Source: Alligator mississippiensis (lineage: Eukaryota > Chordata > Crocodylia > Alligatoridae). From it: a DNA stretch of 64,000 bases. Position 1 is the first letter of the stretch, and each line of letters starts with the position of its first letter. The position numbers were made by a program, and so were the translations under genes. Shown here piece after piece: positions 1 to 11,985 of the stretch. The notes beneath the pieces were generated by a model. That model was not told the origin of the DNA, did not search any database, and was given only the letters and a program-made list of their open reading frames with translations. The stretch lies in contig NC_081830.1 of NCBI RefSeq assembly GCF_030867095.1, positions 35,633,832-35,697,831 on the forward strand, written 5' to 3'.

Positions 1-1154
1 AGGAATGTGGCAGTTTCAGAATTTGTTTCAAGTCGTTATGAACATCAAAAGAAAGGTTCTGTTTGTTTTGGCTTTCTTTTGGATGACCAGTCATAAAAAA
101 GAGTACCATCCCAGAATTGCTGTTTAACTGGTGACAAAAGCATGTCCCTATAAAATGTTAAATCCAGTTACAAGTACCTGCTTTGATCCAGAAAAAAAAA
201 TGCATTAAATCCTCCATTCCTCATATCAGTATTCTTCCTAGTGATGCTAAGAGCAAATTTCCTCGTCTCCTTCCATCTGTCTGGCCAAAATGTCATCTGA
301 ATATTATGAAGTCTTCCAGAAAAGTAGATATCAACCTCCAAAATGATTGCTTTTCAATGGATCGGCATTTCTGATTCAAGAGGAAAAAACTATCCAAGCA
401 CTAGGTATAAAACTAGCCAAACTCTAGCTATAAAACATGCTAACAAGAGACTGAATCAGCCATATCTGTTTTTCTCTTTTAAGTGAAGGCTGAATAAAGA
501 CATGAGAGGAAAGACATGAGAGGACATTTTCACTTAGCAAGCAAATTCATAAGAAGGTCCAAGGGCCAGAAGTAGAAATTTTCAAACATGAAATTGTGAC
601 TAAGATTCCTTTTTATTTGCCCTACACTTTTCAGTGAGAGTAATAATCTATTAGCTGATTAGATAAATGATTCTATACTAAATAATTAGATCATTCACTT
701 CAAAATTATTATTTAGCGAATGCAAATCCATTGAGCCAAGTGATAGCCTCTTTGTTAACTGAATTCAAAGTTATTAATCCACGTCTTAGTTTGTAGGGGG
801 GACATTTGTCAATAATGTATGACATTGTTAGCATCTCTACACAAGAGCACAATGTGTTAGCACTTAGGCCCCAATGGTGGAGGTCAACTGTGCAGGGGCC
901 TTTGCCTGTCCTGAACCTCTTTAGCAGAGACCACTCTTACCATGTTAATTCAAAGGCAGCAAGTTAATGAGTGGGGTTTGTCACAAGGAACTTATTTGTG
1001 ACTTCCCATGTTTCCCATTCCTTGGTCCAAAGGATATCTTCAGACAGATTTTGATCCAGGAGGCTGTGCCATAAATGGTGTCATGAGGAAAGGAGGGCTT
1101 TGGGTGGATTAAACAGGTCATTGTAAAGTGGCAGGTGAGGTCCAGCACAAATGG
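1..1154. other. Unassigned AT-rich DNA
   Basis: No gene, repeat family or RNA could be recognised here. Short open frames exist but have no family signature. The sequence is ordinary AT-rich intergenic DNA. Confidence 0.5.
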
Positions 1155-2105
1155 TTTTGACCAGCTTTTGAGTGATCATCAATCAATGGATTTGCGGGGG
1201 AGTGATATTTGCAAGGACAGGAAGCCAGGGGAGGGGAGTTGAATGGAGCGTTCCAGTTATGCTACACATGGTTGTGTTCAGCTGGGTGTCAACAAGATGT
1301 GTGTGTGATGACCTTTGCCAAACAGGTACAGAGCACTCTGCTACTACATATGATAGGGCGAGAGCTGAGGTCCAGAGCGTTGTGGCTACAGATCCCCAGG
1401 TTGATCCTGCAAGCGTGGCTAGCACGTTATTTTGGGATTTGACCTTTGCTGCTGTTTTCTTGAAATGTTCCTGCAAGATCAGGGTTCTGTCTAAAGACAC
1501 TTCCAAATATGTTAGCCATGGATCATGCTTTAGTCTCTGGCTACCCACGTAGATGTTAAGATCTGTTCTGGTGCCGGCACTGTGGAGGTTCAATACACTG
1601 GATACAAGACTCGGCATGTGGTGCAGCAGTCTGCCATCTTGTCACATCTTCATTCAGGTTTTGGTCCAGCATATGGAAAGATGGAGTTTGAATGGCACAG
1701 CAGATGTTATCAGTGTAGATGAACTTGTGGGATACGATTGTTGGTAGATCACTCGTGTATAAGTTGAACAGAGTTGGGGCCAGCACTAAGCCCTGTGGAA
1801 GTCCACTGGCCTGTCTCCTCCATGAGCTTGTCCCATGCCCAAGGTGGACTCTGAATCATTTGTTACAAAGAATTGTTACAATGACTGTAACAACCCAGCT
1901 TGGAAGTACTTTTGACAGCTTTAGAAGCAGGCCAGTGTGTCGTACTGTATTGTAGGCAGCTATGAGGTCCAGTGGCACTATGCTTAAAAATGAATGTGAT
2001 GTATTTTTTATCACAGAGACTCTTCAGGTAAAGGATGGATGGATGCCTTCCTGACAGATGAACTCTGGTTCCACAGCAATTTCTTGTAAGACACCTGAGA
2101 ATCAC
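1155..2105 (-). mobile_element. Old non-LTR retrotransposon fragment (reverse transcriptase, Jockey/Rex-like)
   Basis: Read on the minus strand, three pieces in shifting frames give reverse transcriptase motifs in the right order: a degraded 'TAAYDTV'-like palm motif near 1960-1930, LPQG and VLAPTLFNLYTSDLP near 1800-1740, the active-site box as IYTDN (YxDD expected) near 1706-1717, and then the C-terminal region with WG, ALALSYVVAE and STPLPWLPVLANI. The C-terminal part is unlike the CR1 copies elsewhere in this window and resembles the Jockey/Rex-type LINEs. No endonuclease or 3' tail was seen, so both ends appear truncated. The second active-site aspartate is lost and several frame changes and stops are present, so the copy is dead and old. 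The family placement is from memory of motif style and is less certain than the reverse transcriptase call. Confidence 0.6.
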
Positions 2106-4784
2106 TATCTGGGGTTCTATTGCTGTTGGACACCACGGTGATTCAACACAAAGCCCACAACTCTCCTCTCCCTACCCTGCCTCCCCCCTCACCAGCATTA
2201 AAATATGAAACTCTAGTGGAACTTCATTTAAAAAAAGATTTCAGGTTCTTCCAATTGAAAGCCTTTTATTTCAAGTCTTTCATTTTATGTTAATAGATTC
2301 AAGGCAAAATAAAACTCATCTTCATAAAACAGATCAGAAAGGTGACCTTTTAACTTGACCATATGCTTGGTGATGTATGCCTGTATTTTAAAGTATTATT
2401 CCTTTGTATTGCAAACCCTTTCATTAAAGAATGCCATGGTTTTTGTTATGCCTTTGCAGAATGTTAATATTGCAAAAAATGCAGGAATCTATTTTGGCCA
2501 CTTACATGTGGCTGTAGGATCAGATTTTAACAGATGATGATCATTTGTTAACAAGAACTATCATGTTAACTAGTGGATAAATAGGGAATTCTTGATGAAG
2601 AAAGTACATAATTAAATCCCCAGCAAATACTACACACAACATATCTTTTTTGATGAGTTTCATGATCATAGCTGACTATTCCGGTTAACTTATTCACTGT
2701 TAAGTTATATGCTGTGTTTTTGCAGAATGTTAATACTATAAATGCATGTAGGAGTTCACTTCAGCCACGTATGAGCTTCAGTGATCTTATTGTGTCCAGG
2801 AGTTTTCCAACATCATAGTTCCAGGAAAAAAGGACAGAGGACTAAGAGGGACTCCTCGTTCTAGTCCAGTTTTATGCAGTTACGGCATGTACCTAGTTAC
2901 CCGCATAAAGGCTACATAGCTGTGCTATGGGGTGTTGGATTGGAGCCATTATGAATAAGAAAATCACTCATTCCAGTAGTCTGAGATGTGAAAGGGGCTG
3001 GAACCAACACTGCTAATGGGATTTTTGTTTGTTTCCAAACTGCAGCCTTACAGAGCAGTAAGCATTTCTGATAGGCTTCTTAAACAAAATGATGTGGCTA
3101 GAAAGGAGCATGAGTGAATGTTCAGGTAACAGCACTCTTTGTACAGATATTGGTCATTAAACTAGTCATTACCGAGTTGCAAATATATATTTTTTTACTT
3201 TACTCTTTTTATAATTCCAGAATCTAAGGGTGACACTTAAAACCAATCTAGAATTTATTCTCAATATTACTACTAATATGTTTATAGCCTGATAAGAGTG
3301 TGCCCACGACTATGTCAGGTGCTCACAATGTGTTGGAGCTAGAGTAGTCTGTCCCTATTACAATGCTTTGCTATCATAGCATCTTCTTAGCTTGCCCCTG
3401 CTGAGCAGCTGTCCCACAGATACTTGTGGCCATTTCTTCAGGCACCTGCCTGAGGAAATGGTCACAAGTATGATAAAAAAAAATGTACTTCAGTTTTAAA
3501 TCTGAGGTACTTATTGGTCCAAGCTCCGTTTTTATATAGCAGTTGACAGAACACCGCAGACATCCTTCTCATTTATAGCACTGCTTGATGAAGAATCTAT
3601 ATGAATTCCACCTTCACACATTTTATTCTGGCCCTGACATGTGTACACCATCAGGTGCTGAGGCTGCCCAGTCTTTCATGGTAACAAGTAGCATTGTGTC
3701 TTACCTGTGGCATCTGCACTTTTAGCCAGCTGCGCTAGGTATTTTCCATGGCCATGAAAGTTACAACACGCAGTTATCTGATGCATGAAAGCAAAGAAAA
3801 AAATCCTGGAAAAGCTGTCTTTCTCCCCAGATATGCACTGGAGGCTGGAGAGGAGGAAGACATCTTGTCCGCAATGATGCATGATTAGTTTGGGATTTAC
3901 ACGCACACCATAACTAACCAGATCAGAAACATGGAGTTCATCTCAGGGTAGCAGAAATAAAGAGTGCTGTTCTCAAGGGATGATCAGCCATGGTGTGCAA
4001 ACTTCGGGGTGAACAGGGGATATGTTTGGAGTCCCAAACTCTGGGGAAAGCAGTGGTGATAGCCATCTGGAAATTTGTAAACCTCAATTGTCTCCAGACC
4101 ATTGCCAACCTCTTGTATGGGAGGAAGTCAGATGCCAGGAATGGTGTCAGGATGGTCTGTCTGACCGCCAAACTGGTAGGTGCTTGCCTCTCAAGACCTT
4201 TTTGTAATCCCGAAGTATCAAAGTCATCTGGCCCTTCTTACTAAGTCAATTTCAATATTTAGCTATTTTACAGGTGTGTATATATATATAAGGTGTTTTC
4301 ATATATATAATAGATAAATGAATAAATAAAACATGTGTTTTCTCTCCACCCCCTCCATCTCTCCCCACTGAGGCTAAGCTAAGCCCTATTTCCTGAATAC
4401 TAGGGTCATTCCAGGTACCTCGCAGACAGCACTAATCAGGGACGCCCGACTTCACTGAGCTGTGTGGAAAGAGAAACCTGTTGTACATCAGGCATCAGAG
4501 GGGATTGCCAATAAGTTGCCAACACAAATTATTCTTGTCTGTCGTTGTTTGTCTTGTTACTACATGTAGATGTGTTTTTGTTAAGTCAATAAACCTTTCT
4601 TACCTTTCTACCCCCGACCATACTCTCAATCCCAAATCCTCTGCAGGCAGCTGAGACAAATAGTGCCAAAATACATTTTCTCATTCCCAACTTACAATGA
4701 GGTTGTTTATGGCGAGGCCTTCATATAGTTTTGATGCATCAGTGCTCCCACTGGCTTCAACGGATGTAGTTTCTTAGGGCAAAA
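2106..4784. other. Unassigned DNA with a weak internal duplication
   Basis: No gene was recognised. A degenerate duplication sharing the core GCAGAATGTTAATA lies at 2440-2525 and 2690-2790. A short AT microsatellite is at 4275-4310. The remaining sequence shows nothing that can be named. Confidence 0.4.
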
Positions 4785-5017
4785 TGGGTATGTCTGCACA
4801 AGACTTTTGAACACATTAGACTAAATATATGCATTAGTGTGGTGGGCAAAGCCTGTGCTAATGCTCTAATGCACAGTAGATTTAGTCTAACGCATGTTAA
4901 CATCACTAAAAAGTGTACATCTATGCTAAAGTGCAGTAGCACCAATTACTGAATTACTGTGCATTAAATGTAATGTGTTCTAACTATGGTGCATTAATAG
5001 ATGTGTAGATGCACCCA
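4785..5017. mobile_element. Short TIR element (MITE), family 'TGGGTRYRTCTRCACA'
   Basis: The left end reads TGGGTATGTCTGCACA, and the right end in reverse complement reads TGGGTGCATCTACACA. The 233-bp interior is rich in TGCAC, GCAGTA and CATTAA words on both strands and carries no coding capacity. Related ends occur at 24211-24473 and 34720-35098. No clear target duplication was found, so the superfamily is unassigned. Confidence 0.5.
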
Positions 5018-5494
5018 GTATGGGAGTATAATTAATAAAGGAACTTAAAGACACAATAGGGACTTAAGCAGAACTGAAGCAACAGCATTCCAGATAGAGA
5101 TTTTCAGAAATCTGACAAACTTCACCAGCAAATCTCTAAAACTTTGTAACTTCATGTGTCCAGAGGTTCTGTCACTTTGCCTGAATTGAGCATTTTAATG
5201 CTTGTCTAAAGAGAGTTAAGTTTTACAGACTAGCTGTTCCTGATCATAAGTCTTCTTTTGGGCCTGATCAAATAGGCATGCTCAGAGCACACTTACCAAC
5301 CAGTTACAGAATAGAATATTAATTTTGGCACTTACAACTACTATCATTCAAAGATAACAATAATAGTAGTGCTAGACTTTTGTTTTATTGCCAAGTAGCT
5401 AAAGCACTCATTCAGTCAATGGGATTCATGGGTCCAATAGGAAACTGGTCATATAAAATGAGGCTCCTACAAAAATTGATCAAATTATAATCAG

Positions 5495-5660
5495 AAGCGT
5501 GCAAAACAGCTAGTATTCATTCGGGATTAAGATTCAGCCAATTCAGGGGACAGTGATTCAATTTGGCGATTTGAATCACTGTTCTGATTCAATTCTGCCG
5601 AATCTGGTTTGGAGATTTGGCAGCAGACGAATCTCTAAACCAGCCAAACCAGGCCCACCC
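5495..5660. mobile_element. Fragment of the GATTCAG-type hAT foldback family
   Basis: The stretch repeats the subterminal pattern of the foldback elements at 19090 and 55260: a GATTCAG word, GGGACAGTGATTC, a short inverted GAATCACTGTTC, then a GCCGAATCTG-like word. Only one end is present and its TIR is badly decayed. It is therefore a partial copy and gives no information on target duplication. Confidence 0.45.
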
Positions 5661-7159
5661 CCCGCCCACTCTCCCAGCCCAGCAATAGCTGCCCTGTCCA
5701 GCCCAGCTAGGCAAATATTCTGAAGAGTCATTTGAGTAAGACTGAAACTTCCTCTGCAGTGAAATTCATGTTCTGTGAACAATCCAAGTTTGTCTATTTA
5801 GGATTCCAAAAAAAGTTGTTTGCTGCTCACTGGGTGGGGATCCAAATCATTCCCTTTCATTTCACATCAAGAGCCATTTCTCCTTTTTGTTGTAACAATT
5901 ACAAACAAGTGGTCATCTCAAGTTTCCTGACGTGCATTCTTTTTCTGTATCACGTTAACTCAGTCCTTCAGAGCAGAGGCAAATATAGAATGTTATCTTC
6001 TTGTTGCAAAAGGTTTTACCAGTTGCCCTAATGGGCAATCTGTATGAAATGCTTGCCTCACCAGTGCTACATCACATACTCTTGAGTCTAGCTAGAAGTA
6101 TGAAGACTCTGTCACACATACAAGTTGTGTCACTAACTGCTTCCATTACATTTCCGTCACATTTTTTTGGCATTATACTCACGCAGACACACATCTATGC
6201 ACATGTATACAGGTAAATCCTTAATGTTGTTGCCTGGCCTTCAGCATCAGAACTGCCCTGTTTATATGGGCAGCTCTGAATCTAAAATTGCTACCCTAAT
6301 CAGGCACCTGTCAGCTGCTGTCTTCTGACCCTTAAAGTGGCAGGCACAAACAGTGCCCTGTCACACATGGGTATGCTGCTCCCAAGGACCAGGCTACTTT
6401 AAAGACACCCTGGATCTTCCTGCACTGAGACTGAAGTGTAGTCCTTCCCTTTTTCAATGATTCTCTTTTCTTTTCTGATCAGAAATCATTATCCTTGCAG
6501 CGAGCTCAGAACCACTTACATGACAACTTTCCAAAGTCTCTTAATTTGGCAAAATATCTTTTAAACAGAAATGTTCTGGCCTCTTCTGATTTTTATGTAA
6601 CCCTGGGCATGACACTACATGCACCCTCACCTAAACAGTGGGTTCCTGGGGTAGCCAGTAGCCAGTAGCCCTGCCCAGCCCCACTGGGAAGCTGCTGCAG
6701 GGTCCCTGAACGGGGAGCGTCCCATTACAATCAAACACACTTGCAAACAGTTATAAAACTATTTACAAGATTTAATTATTTACAAATTAACAAGTAACCA
6801 ATAAATAAACACATGGATATACCAACTAATAAACCCTCCAGAACTTATTTATACAGTCTCTCACTTGCACACAGTGTACTGCGGATCCTGTGTGCACTGC
6901 CTCTGGCAGGGTGTCTCAGGGAGCAGAACTGTCTGGGTCCCTGCTCAGGGTATGTGGGCGCTCCCTGGTGCTGGTGTCCATCACTGTGCTCCCGAGGTTT
7001 CCGGGTAGCAGGTAGTGGCTCCTCTTCTACAGTCCCTGCAAGACAGCCTCCCCCCGCCTCTGACCCCATTTCCCCAGCTCAGCAGGGAGCAGAGTCTGGG
7101 CTGCAGGCTGTAGCAGCTCTCCTAACCCATACAGCCTCACAGCCCCAGCACAGCCCCTG
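5661..7159. other. Unassigned DNA, GC-rich toward the right end
   Basis: No gene or known repeat was recognised. From about 6640 the base composition shifts to GC-rich and includes a short tandem GTAGCCA duplication near 6652-6670. The segment 6880-7160 directly precedes the endonuclease part of the CR1 that starts near 7160. It could be CR1 leader sequence, but nothing in it proves this. Confidence 0.35.
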
Positions 7160-10100
7160 CTCATAGTGTGGGGTGTAAGCAGGAGGAACTATGCCTCCTG
7201 ATTGCAAGTAAGAACCCAGACTTAGTAGGGCTCACAGAAACCTGGTGGGATCCTACCTACGACTGGGCGGTGGGCATTCGGGGGTACACCCTATATAGAA
7301 ACGCCAGGACAGAAAGGAAAGGTTGGGGGGGGGGGCATTGCGCTCTATGTCAAAGAGCACCTCACATCATCAAGGATTAGCTTTGAGTTAGAGGAGGGTT
7401 GGGCAGAGACACTATGGGTCAAACTACAAATGAGGCGTGGCAAAAGGGACCTTATGCTGGGTGTCTACTACAGACCACCCAACCAGGGGGAAGAGCTAGA
7501 CCAGGACTTCTCCAGTCAGCTTATGGAGGTGGTTAGGTCAAGGGATGTTATTGTCATGGGTGACCTAAACTACCCAGACATTTGCTGGGAGGAGAAGACA
7601 GCCAGGTCTGACTGCTCATGTAGGTTCCTGGCTGTATTACAGGACCTTCACCTTATCCAGGAAGTGCATAGCCCCACTAGGGGTAACGCCTTGCTGGACC
7701 TGGTCCTGGCCACAGGGGATGATCTGGTGATGGGACTGCAGGTCCTTGACCACGTGGGCAATAGCGATCATCACCTGATGGATTTCATTATCCAACGCAG
7801 GGCGTCTAGGGCTCACACCAAGGCTAAAGCCCTTGACTTCAGAAGGACCAACTTCAATGAGCTTAGGAGATGAGTGGGGGAGTCACTAAGGGCCCAGAAA
7901 GTAGAGGAGATTGGTGTCCACGAGGGATGGTCGTACCTTAAGGGGGCGATCCTCCAGGCCCAAAGGGTAACAGTCCCTGAGAGAAGCAAGTGGGGTAAGA
8001 GTGCTCAGAAATTCCCTTGGCTCACCAAGGGCATACATGGATGTCTGACGACTAAAAGCGGTGCGTACCACCAGTGGAAGGGAGGAGCTATCACCAAGGA
8101 AGAGTACTCCTCCTCAGCCTGGGAGTGTAGGAGGGCTATTAGGAAGGCCAAGGCAGAGATGGAACTCAGGCTAGCGTCCAGTATTAAGGACAACAAAAGT
8201 CCTTTTTCAAGTACATTAGGAGCAAGAAGGGGGCATGAGGCAATGTATGGTCCCTGCAAGACACAAATGGTAATCTGGTGGCCATGCCAGACAAGAAACC
8301 TGATATTTTTAACAGTTTCTTTGCCTCTGTTTTCCTGAACAGGGACCAGGATATCACACCTACCAGAGGTAGGGACAATTTTGGGGATAGCTTTATTAAG
8401 CCTTCATAGATTCATAGATTCATAGATGTTAGGGTTGGAAGGGACCTCAATAGATCATTGAGTCCGACCCCCTGCATAAGCAGGAAAGAGTGCTGGGTCT
8501 AGATGACCCCAGCTAGATACTCATCTAACCTCCTCTTGAAGACCCCCAGGGTAGGGGAGAGCACCACCTCCCTTGGGAGCCCGTTCCAGACCTTGGCCAC
8601 TCGAACTGTGAAGAAATTCTTCCTAATGTCCAATCTAAATCTGCTCTCTGCTAGCTTGTGGCCATTGTTTCTTGTAACCCCCGGGGGTGCCTTGGTGAAT
8701 AAATACTCACCAATTCCCTTCTGTGCCCCCGTGATGAACTTAAAGGCAGCCACAAGGTCGCCTCTCAACCTTCTCTTGCGGAGGCTAAAAAGGTCCAGTT
8801 TCTCTAGTCTCTCCTCGTAGGGCTTGGTCTGCAGGCCCTTGACCATACGAGTTGCCCTTCTCTGGACCCTCTCCAGGTTATCCGCATCCTTCTTGAAGTG
8901 TGGTGCCCAGAATTGCACGCAGTACTCCAACTGCGGTCTGACCAGCGCCCTATAGAGGGGAAGTATCACCTCCCTGGACCTATTCGTCATGCATCTGCTG
9001 ATGCACGATAAAGTGCCATTGGCTTTTCTGATGGCTTCGTCACACTGCCGGCTCATGTTCATCTTGGAGTCCACTAGGAGTCCAAGATCCCTTTCCACCT
9101 CTGTGCCACCCAGCAGGTCATTCCCTAGGCTGTAGGTGTGCTGGACATTTTTCCTCCCTAGGTGCAGCACTTTGCATTTCTCCTTGTTGAACTGCATCCT
9201 GTTGTTTTCTGCCCACTTGTCCAACCTACCCAGGTCTGCCTGCAGCTGTTCCCTGCCCTCCGGCGTGTCCACTTCTCCCCATAGCTTTGTGTCATCTGCA
9301 AACTTGGACAGAGTACATTTGACTCCCTCGTCCAAGTCGCTGAGGAAGACATTAAAGAGTATCGGTCCAAGGACCGAGCCCTGCGGGACCCCACTGCCCA
9401 CACCCTTCCAGGTCGAGACTGACCCATCCACCATGACTCTTTGGGTGCGACCCTCTAGCCAATTCGCCACCCACCGGACTGTGCAGTCATCCACATCACA
9501 GCCTTTAGCTTGTTCACCAGTATGGGGTGGGATACCATATCGAAGGCCTTCCTGAAGTCTAAGTATATGACATGCACCCCTCCTCCTGTGTCCAGGTGTT
9601 TCGTAACCTGGTCATAGAAAGAGACTAGATTGGTCAGGCACGATCTGCCCGCCACAAACCCGTGCTGGTTTCCCCTCAGCATAATCTGCCCTGCCGGGCT
9701 CTCACAAATGTGAGCCTTGATAATTTTTTCAAAGACTTTACCAAGGATGGAGGTGAGACTGACTGGCCTATAGTTGCCCGGGTCCTCCTTCCTCCCCTTC
9801 TTGAAAATGGGGACCACGTTAGCCCTTTTCCAGTCCTCCGGGACTTGGCCCGTGCGCCACGAGCGTTCGAATATTCCTACCAGTGGCTCTGCAATGATGT
9901 TGGCCAGTGCCTTCAGCACCCTCGGATGGAGCCCATCCGGGCCTGCCGATTTAAAGGCATCCAGTTCTTCCAAGTGACTCTGCACCACCTCAGTATCTAC
10001 ATATGGAAGTCTGGCGCCTTGCTGCTGCCTCTCTACAACCCCAGTGAGAGACTTGTCGTGCCCCTCACTTAGGAACACTGAGGCAAAGAACTCGTTGAGG

Positions 10101-11985
10101 AGTTCAGCCTTGTCCCCCCTGTCTGTCACCAATTGTTTCTGCCCATTTAGCAGTGGTCCTATTCCTCCCTGGGCCTTCCTTTTACTCCCTATATATCTAA
10201 AAAACAATTTCTTGTTGTCTTTTACTTGGGTTGCCAACCTCAGCTCCATGGTAGCTTTGGCCCACCTAACTGCCTCCCTACAAGCACGAGCAGAGGAGGT
10301 ATATTCATCTTTAGTGATTTCACCCTGTTTCCACTTTTTATGTGCTCCCCTTTTGGGCCTTAGGCTGCCCTTCAGTCAACACAAATGTAGTTAGGGATCT
10401 TCTGGAAGGGCTAGACATTTTTAAATCTGCAGGTCCAGATGCCCTCCACCCAAGGGTGTTGAGGGAGATGGCAGGGGTCATCGTGGAGCCCTTGGCCTGG
10501 CTGTATGAGCATTTGTGGTCATCTGGCCAGGTGCCAGGGGATTGGAAACTGGCTAATGTGGTCCCTGTTTTCAAGAAGGGGAGCAAGGAGGACCCAAGTA
10601 ATTATAGGCCTGTAAGCCTCACCTCGGTGCTCGGGAAGATCTTGGAGAGAATCATAAAGGAGCACATCTGTGGGGGCCTGCAGGGGAGATCAGGCTCAGG
10701 GGCAATCAGCATGGGTTCATCAAAGCAAGGTCCTGCCAGACCAACCTGATTGCCTTTTATGACCAAGTAACTAAATCGTTGGATGATGGTGTTCCTCTGG
10801 ACATAGTCTTTCTAGGCTTTAAGAAGGCCTTTCACACTGTCTCTCACCCCATCCTCATCAATAAATTAAGCGACTGCGGCATTGATGCCTGCACAGTTGG
10901 ATGGGTAAAAAATTGGCTGATGGGGTGCACGCAGACAATAGTGGTGGACAGGTTGTACTCAACCTGGTGAGATGTGAGCAGTGGGGTACCCCAGGGCTCT
11001 GTCCTTGGGCCCACACTGTTTAACATCTTCATCAGCGACTAGGAGGAGGGGGTGGAAAGCACGATGTCCAAGTTTGCTGATGACACTAAGATGTGGGGTG
11101 AGGTGGACACACTTGAAGGGAGAGAGAGGCTGCAACTAGATTTAGACAGACTACAAAAGTGGACAGACGAGAATAGGATGGGGTTCAACATAGACAAATA
11201 CAGGATGCTGCACCTTGAGAGAAGGAATCCACAGCATACATACAGGCCAGGGAGTTCCCATCTTGAAAGCACAGACGCGGAAAGGGATCTTGGTGTCATT
11301 ATTGACTCCAAGATGAACATGAGCCGCCAATGCCAGACCGTAGCCAGCAAGGCCAGCCATACCTTGTCATGAATCCAAAGATGCATCTCAAGCCGGTCCA
11401 GAGCGGTGATACTCCCCCTCCATGTCACTTTGGTCAGGCCGCACTTGGAGTACTGCATCCAGTACTGGGCACCGCACTTCAAAAGGGATGTGGCCAGCCT
11501 GGAGAGGGTTCAGAGGAGGGCCATCCACTTGGTGAGAGGGAAGCAGAACAGGCCCTACGAGGAGAGACTGAAGGACCTGAACCTGTTTAGCCTCAGCAAG
11601 AGGAGGCTGAAGGGGTCCTGGTGGCTGCCTACAAGCTCATCAGGGGAGATCAACAGCAAATAGGTAGAGCCCTTTTCTCCCCAGCACCACCTGGGGTGAC
11701 AAGGAACAATGGTAATAAGCTGATGGAGAATAGGTTTAGGTTTGAGATCAGAAGGCAATATTTTACAGTTAGGGTGGACAAAATCTGGAACCAACTTCCT
11801 AGGGAAGTGGTCCTCACCCCTACCTTGGGCAAATTCAAAAGAAGGTTGGATGATCACCTGTCTGGGGTCTTGTGAACCCAGCATTCATTCCTGCCGGAGG
11901 CAGGAGATCAGGCTAGATGATCTGTTCAGGTCCCTCCTGACCCTAGCTACTATGAAACTATGAAACTATGAATTATAAAATGTGG
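7160..11985 (+). mobile_element. CR1 LINE (copy A), split by an antisense CR1
   Basis: Two pieces in the same orientation form one CR1: 7160-8402 encodes the apurinic-type endonuclease and 10371-11985 encodes the reverse transcriptase to the 3' end. Endonuclease motifs are LTETWWD, VMGDLNYPDICW and the terminal SDHH. The reverse transcriptase shows NYRPVSLTS, VPQGS-type and FADDTKMWGE motifs. The palm motif A aspartate is replaced by glycine (VFLGFKKAF), and there are frameshifts (for example at the G run near 7330) and stops, so it is dead. The 3' end carries short ACTATGAA repeats near 11950-11975, the usual CR1 tail. The gap is exactly filled by the element at 8403-10370. The endonuclease reads into its linker before the break, and the reverse transcriptase resumes at VNTNVVRDLL just after it. 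Confidence 0.9.
8403..10370 (-). mobile_element. CR1 LINE (copy B), 5'-truncated, inserted in copy A
   Basis: On the minus strand the element begins in the linker between endonuclease and reverse transcriptase (HKKWKQGEITKDEYTSS) and runs through the complete reverse transcriptase to a 3' tail of ATTCATAG-type repeats at 8405-8427. Motifs are SAGPDGLHPRV, NYRPVSLTSILGK, YLDFRKAFDMVSHPIL, GVPQGSVLGPILFNVF and FADDTKLWGE, so all three catalytic aspartates are present. The coding region is open except for one frame change near 9505-9515. This makes it the youngest-looking CR1 in the window. It lacks an endonuclease, as is typical of truncation during target-primed reverse transcription. No convincing target duplication is visible: the junctions share only a CCTTCA-like string. 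Confidence 0.92.
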
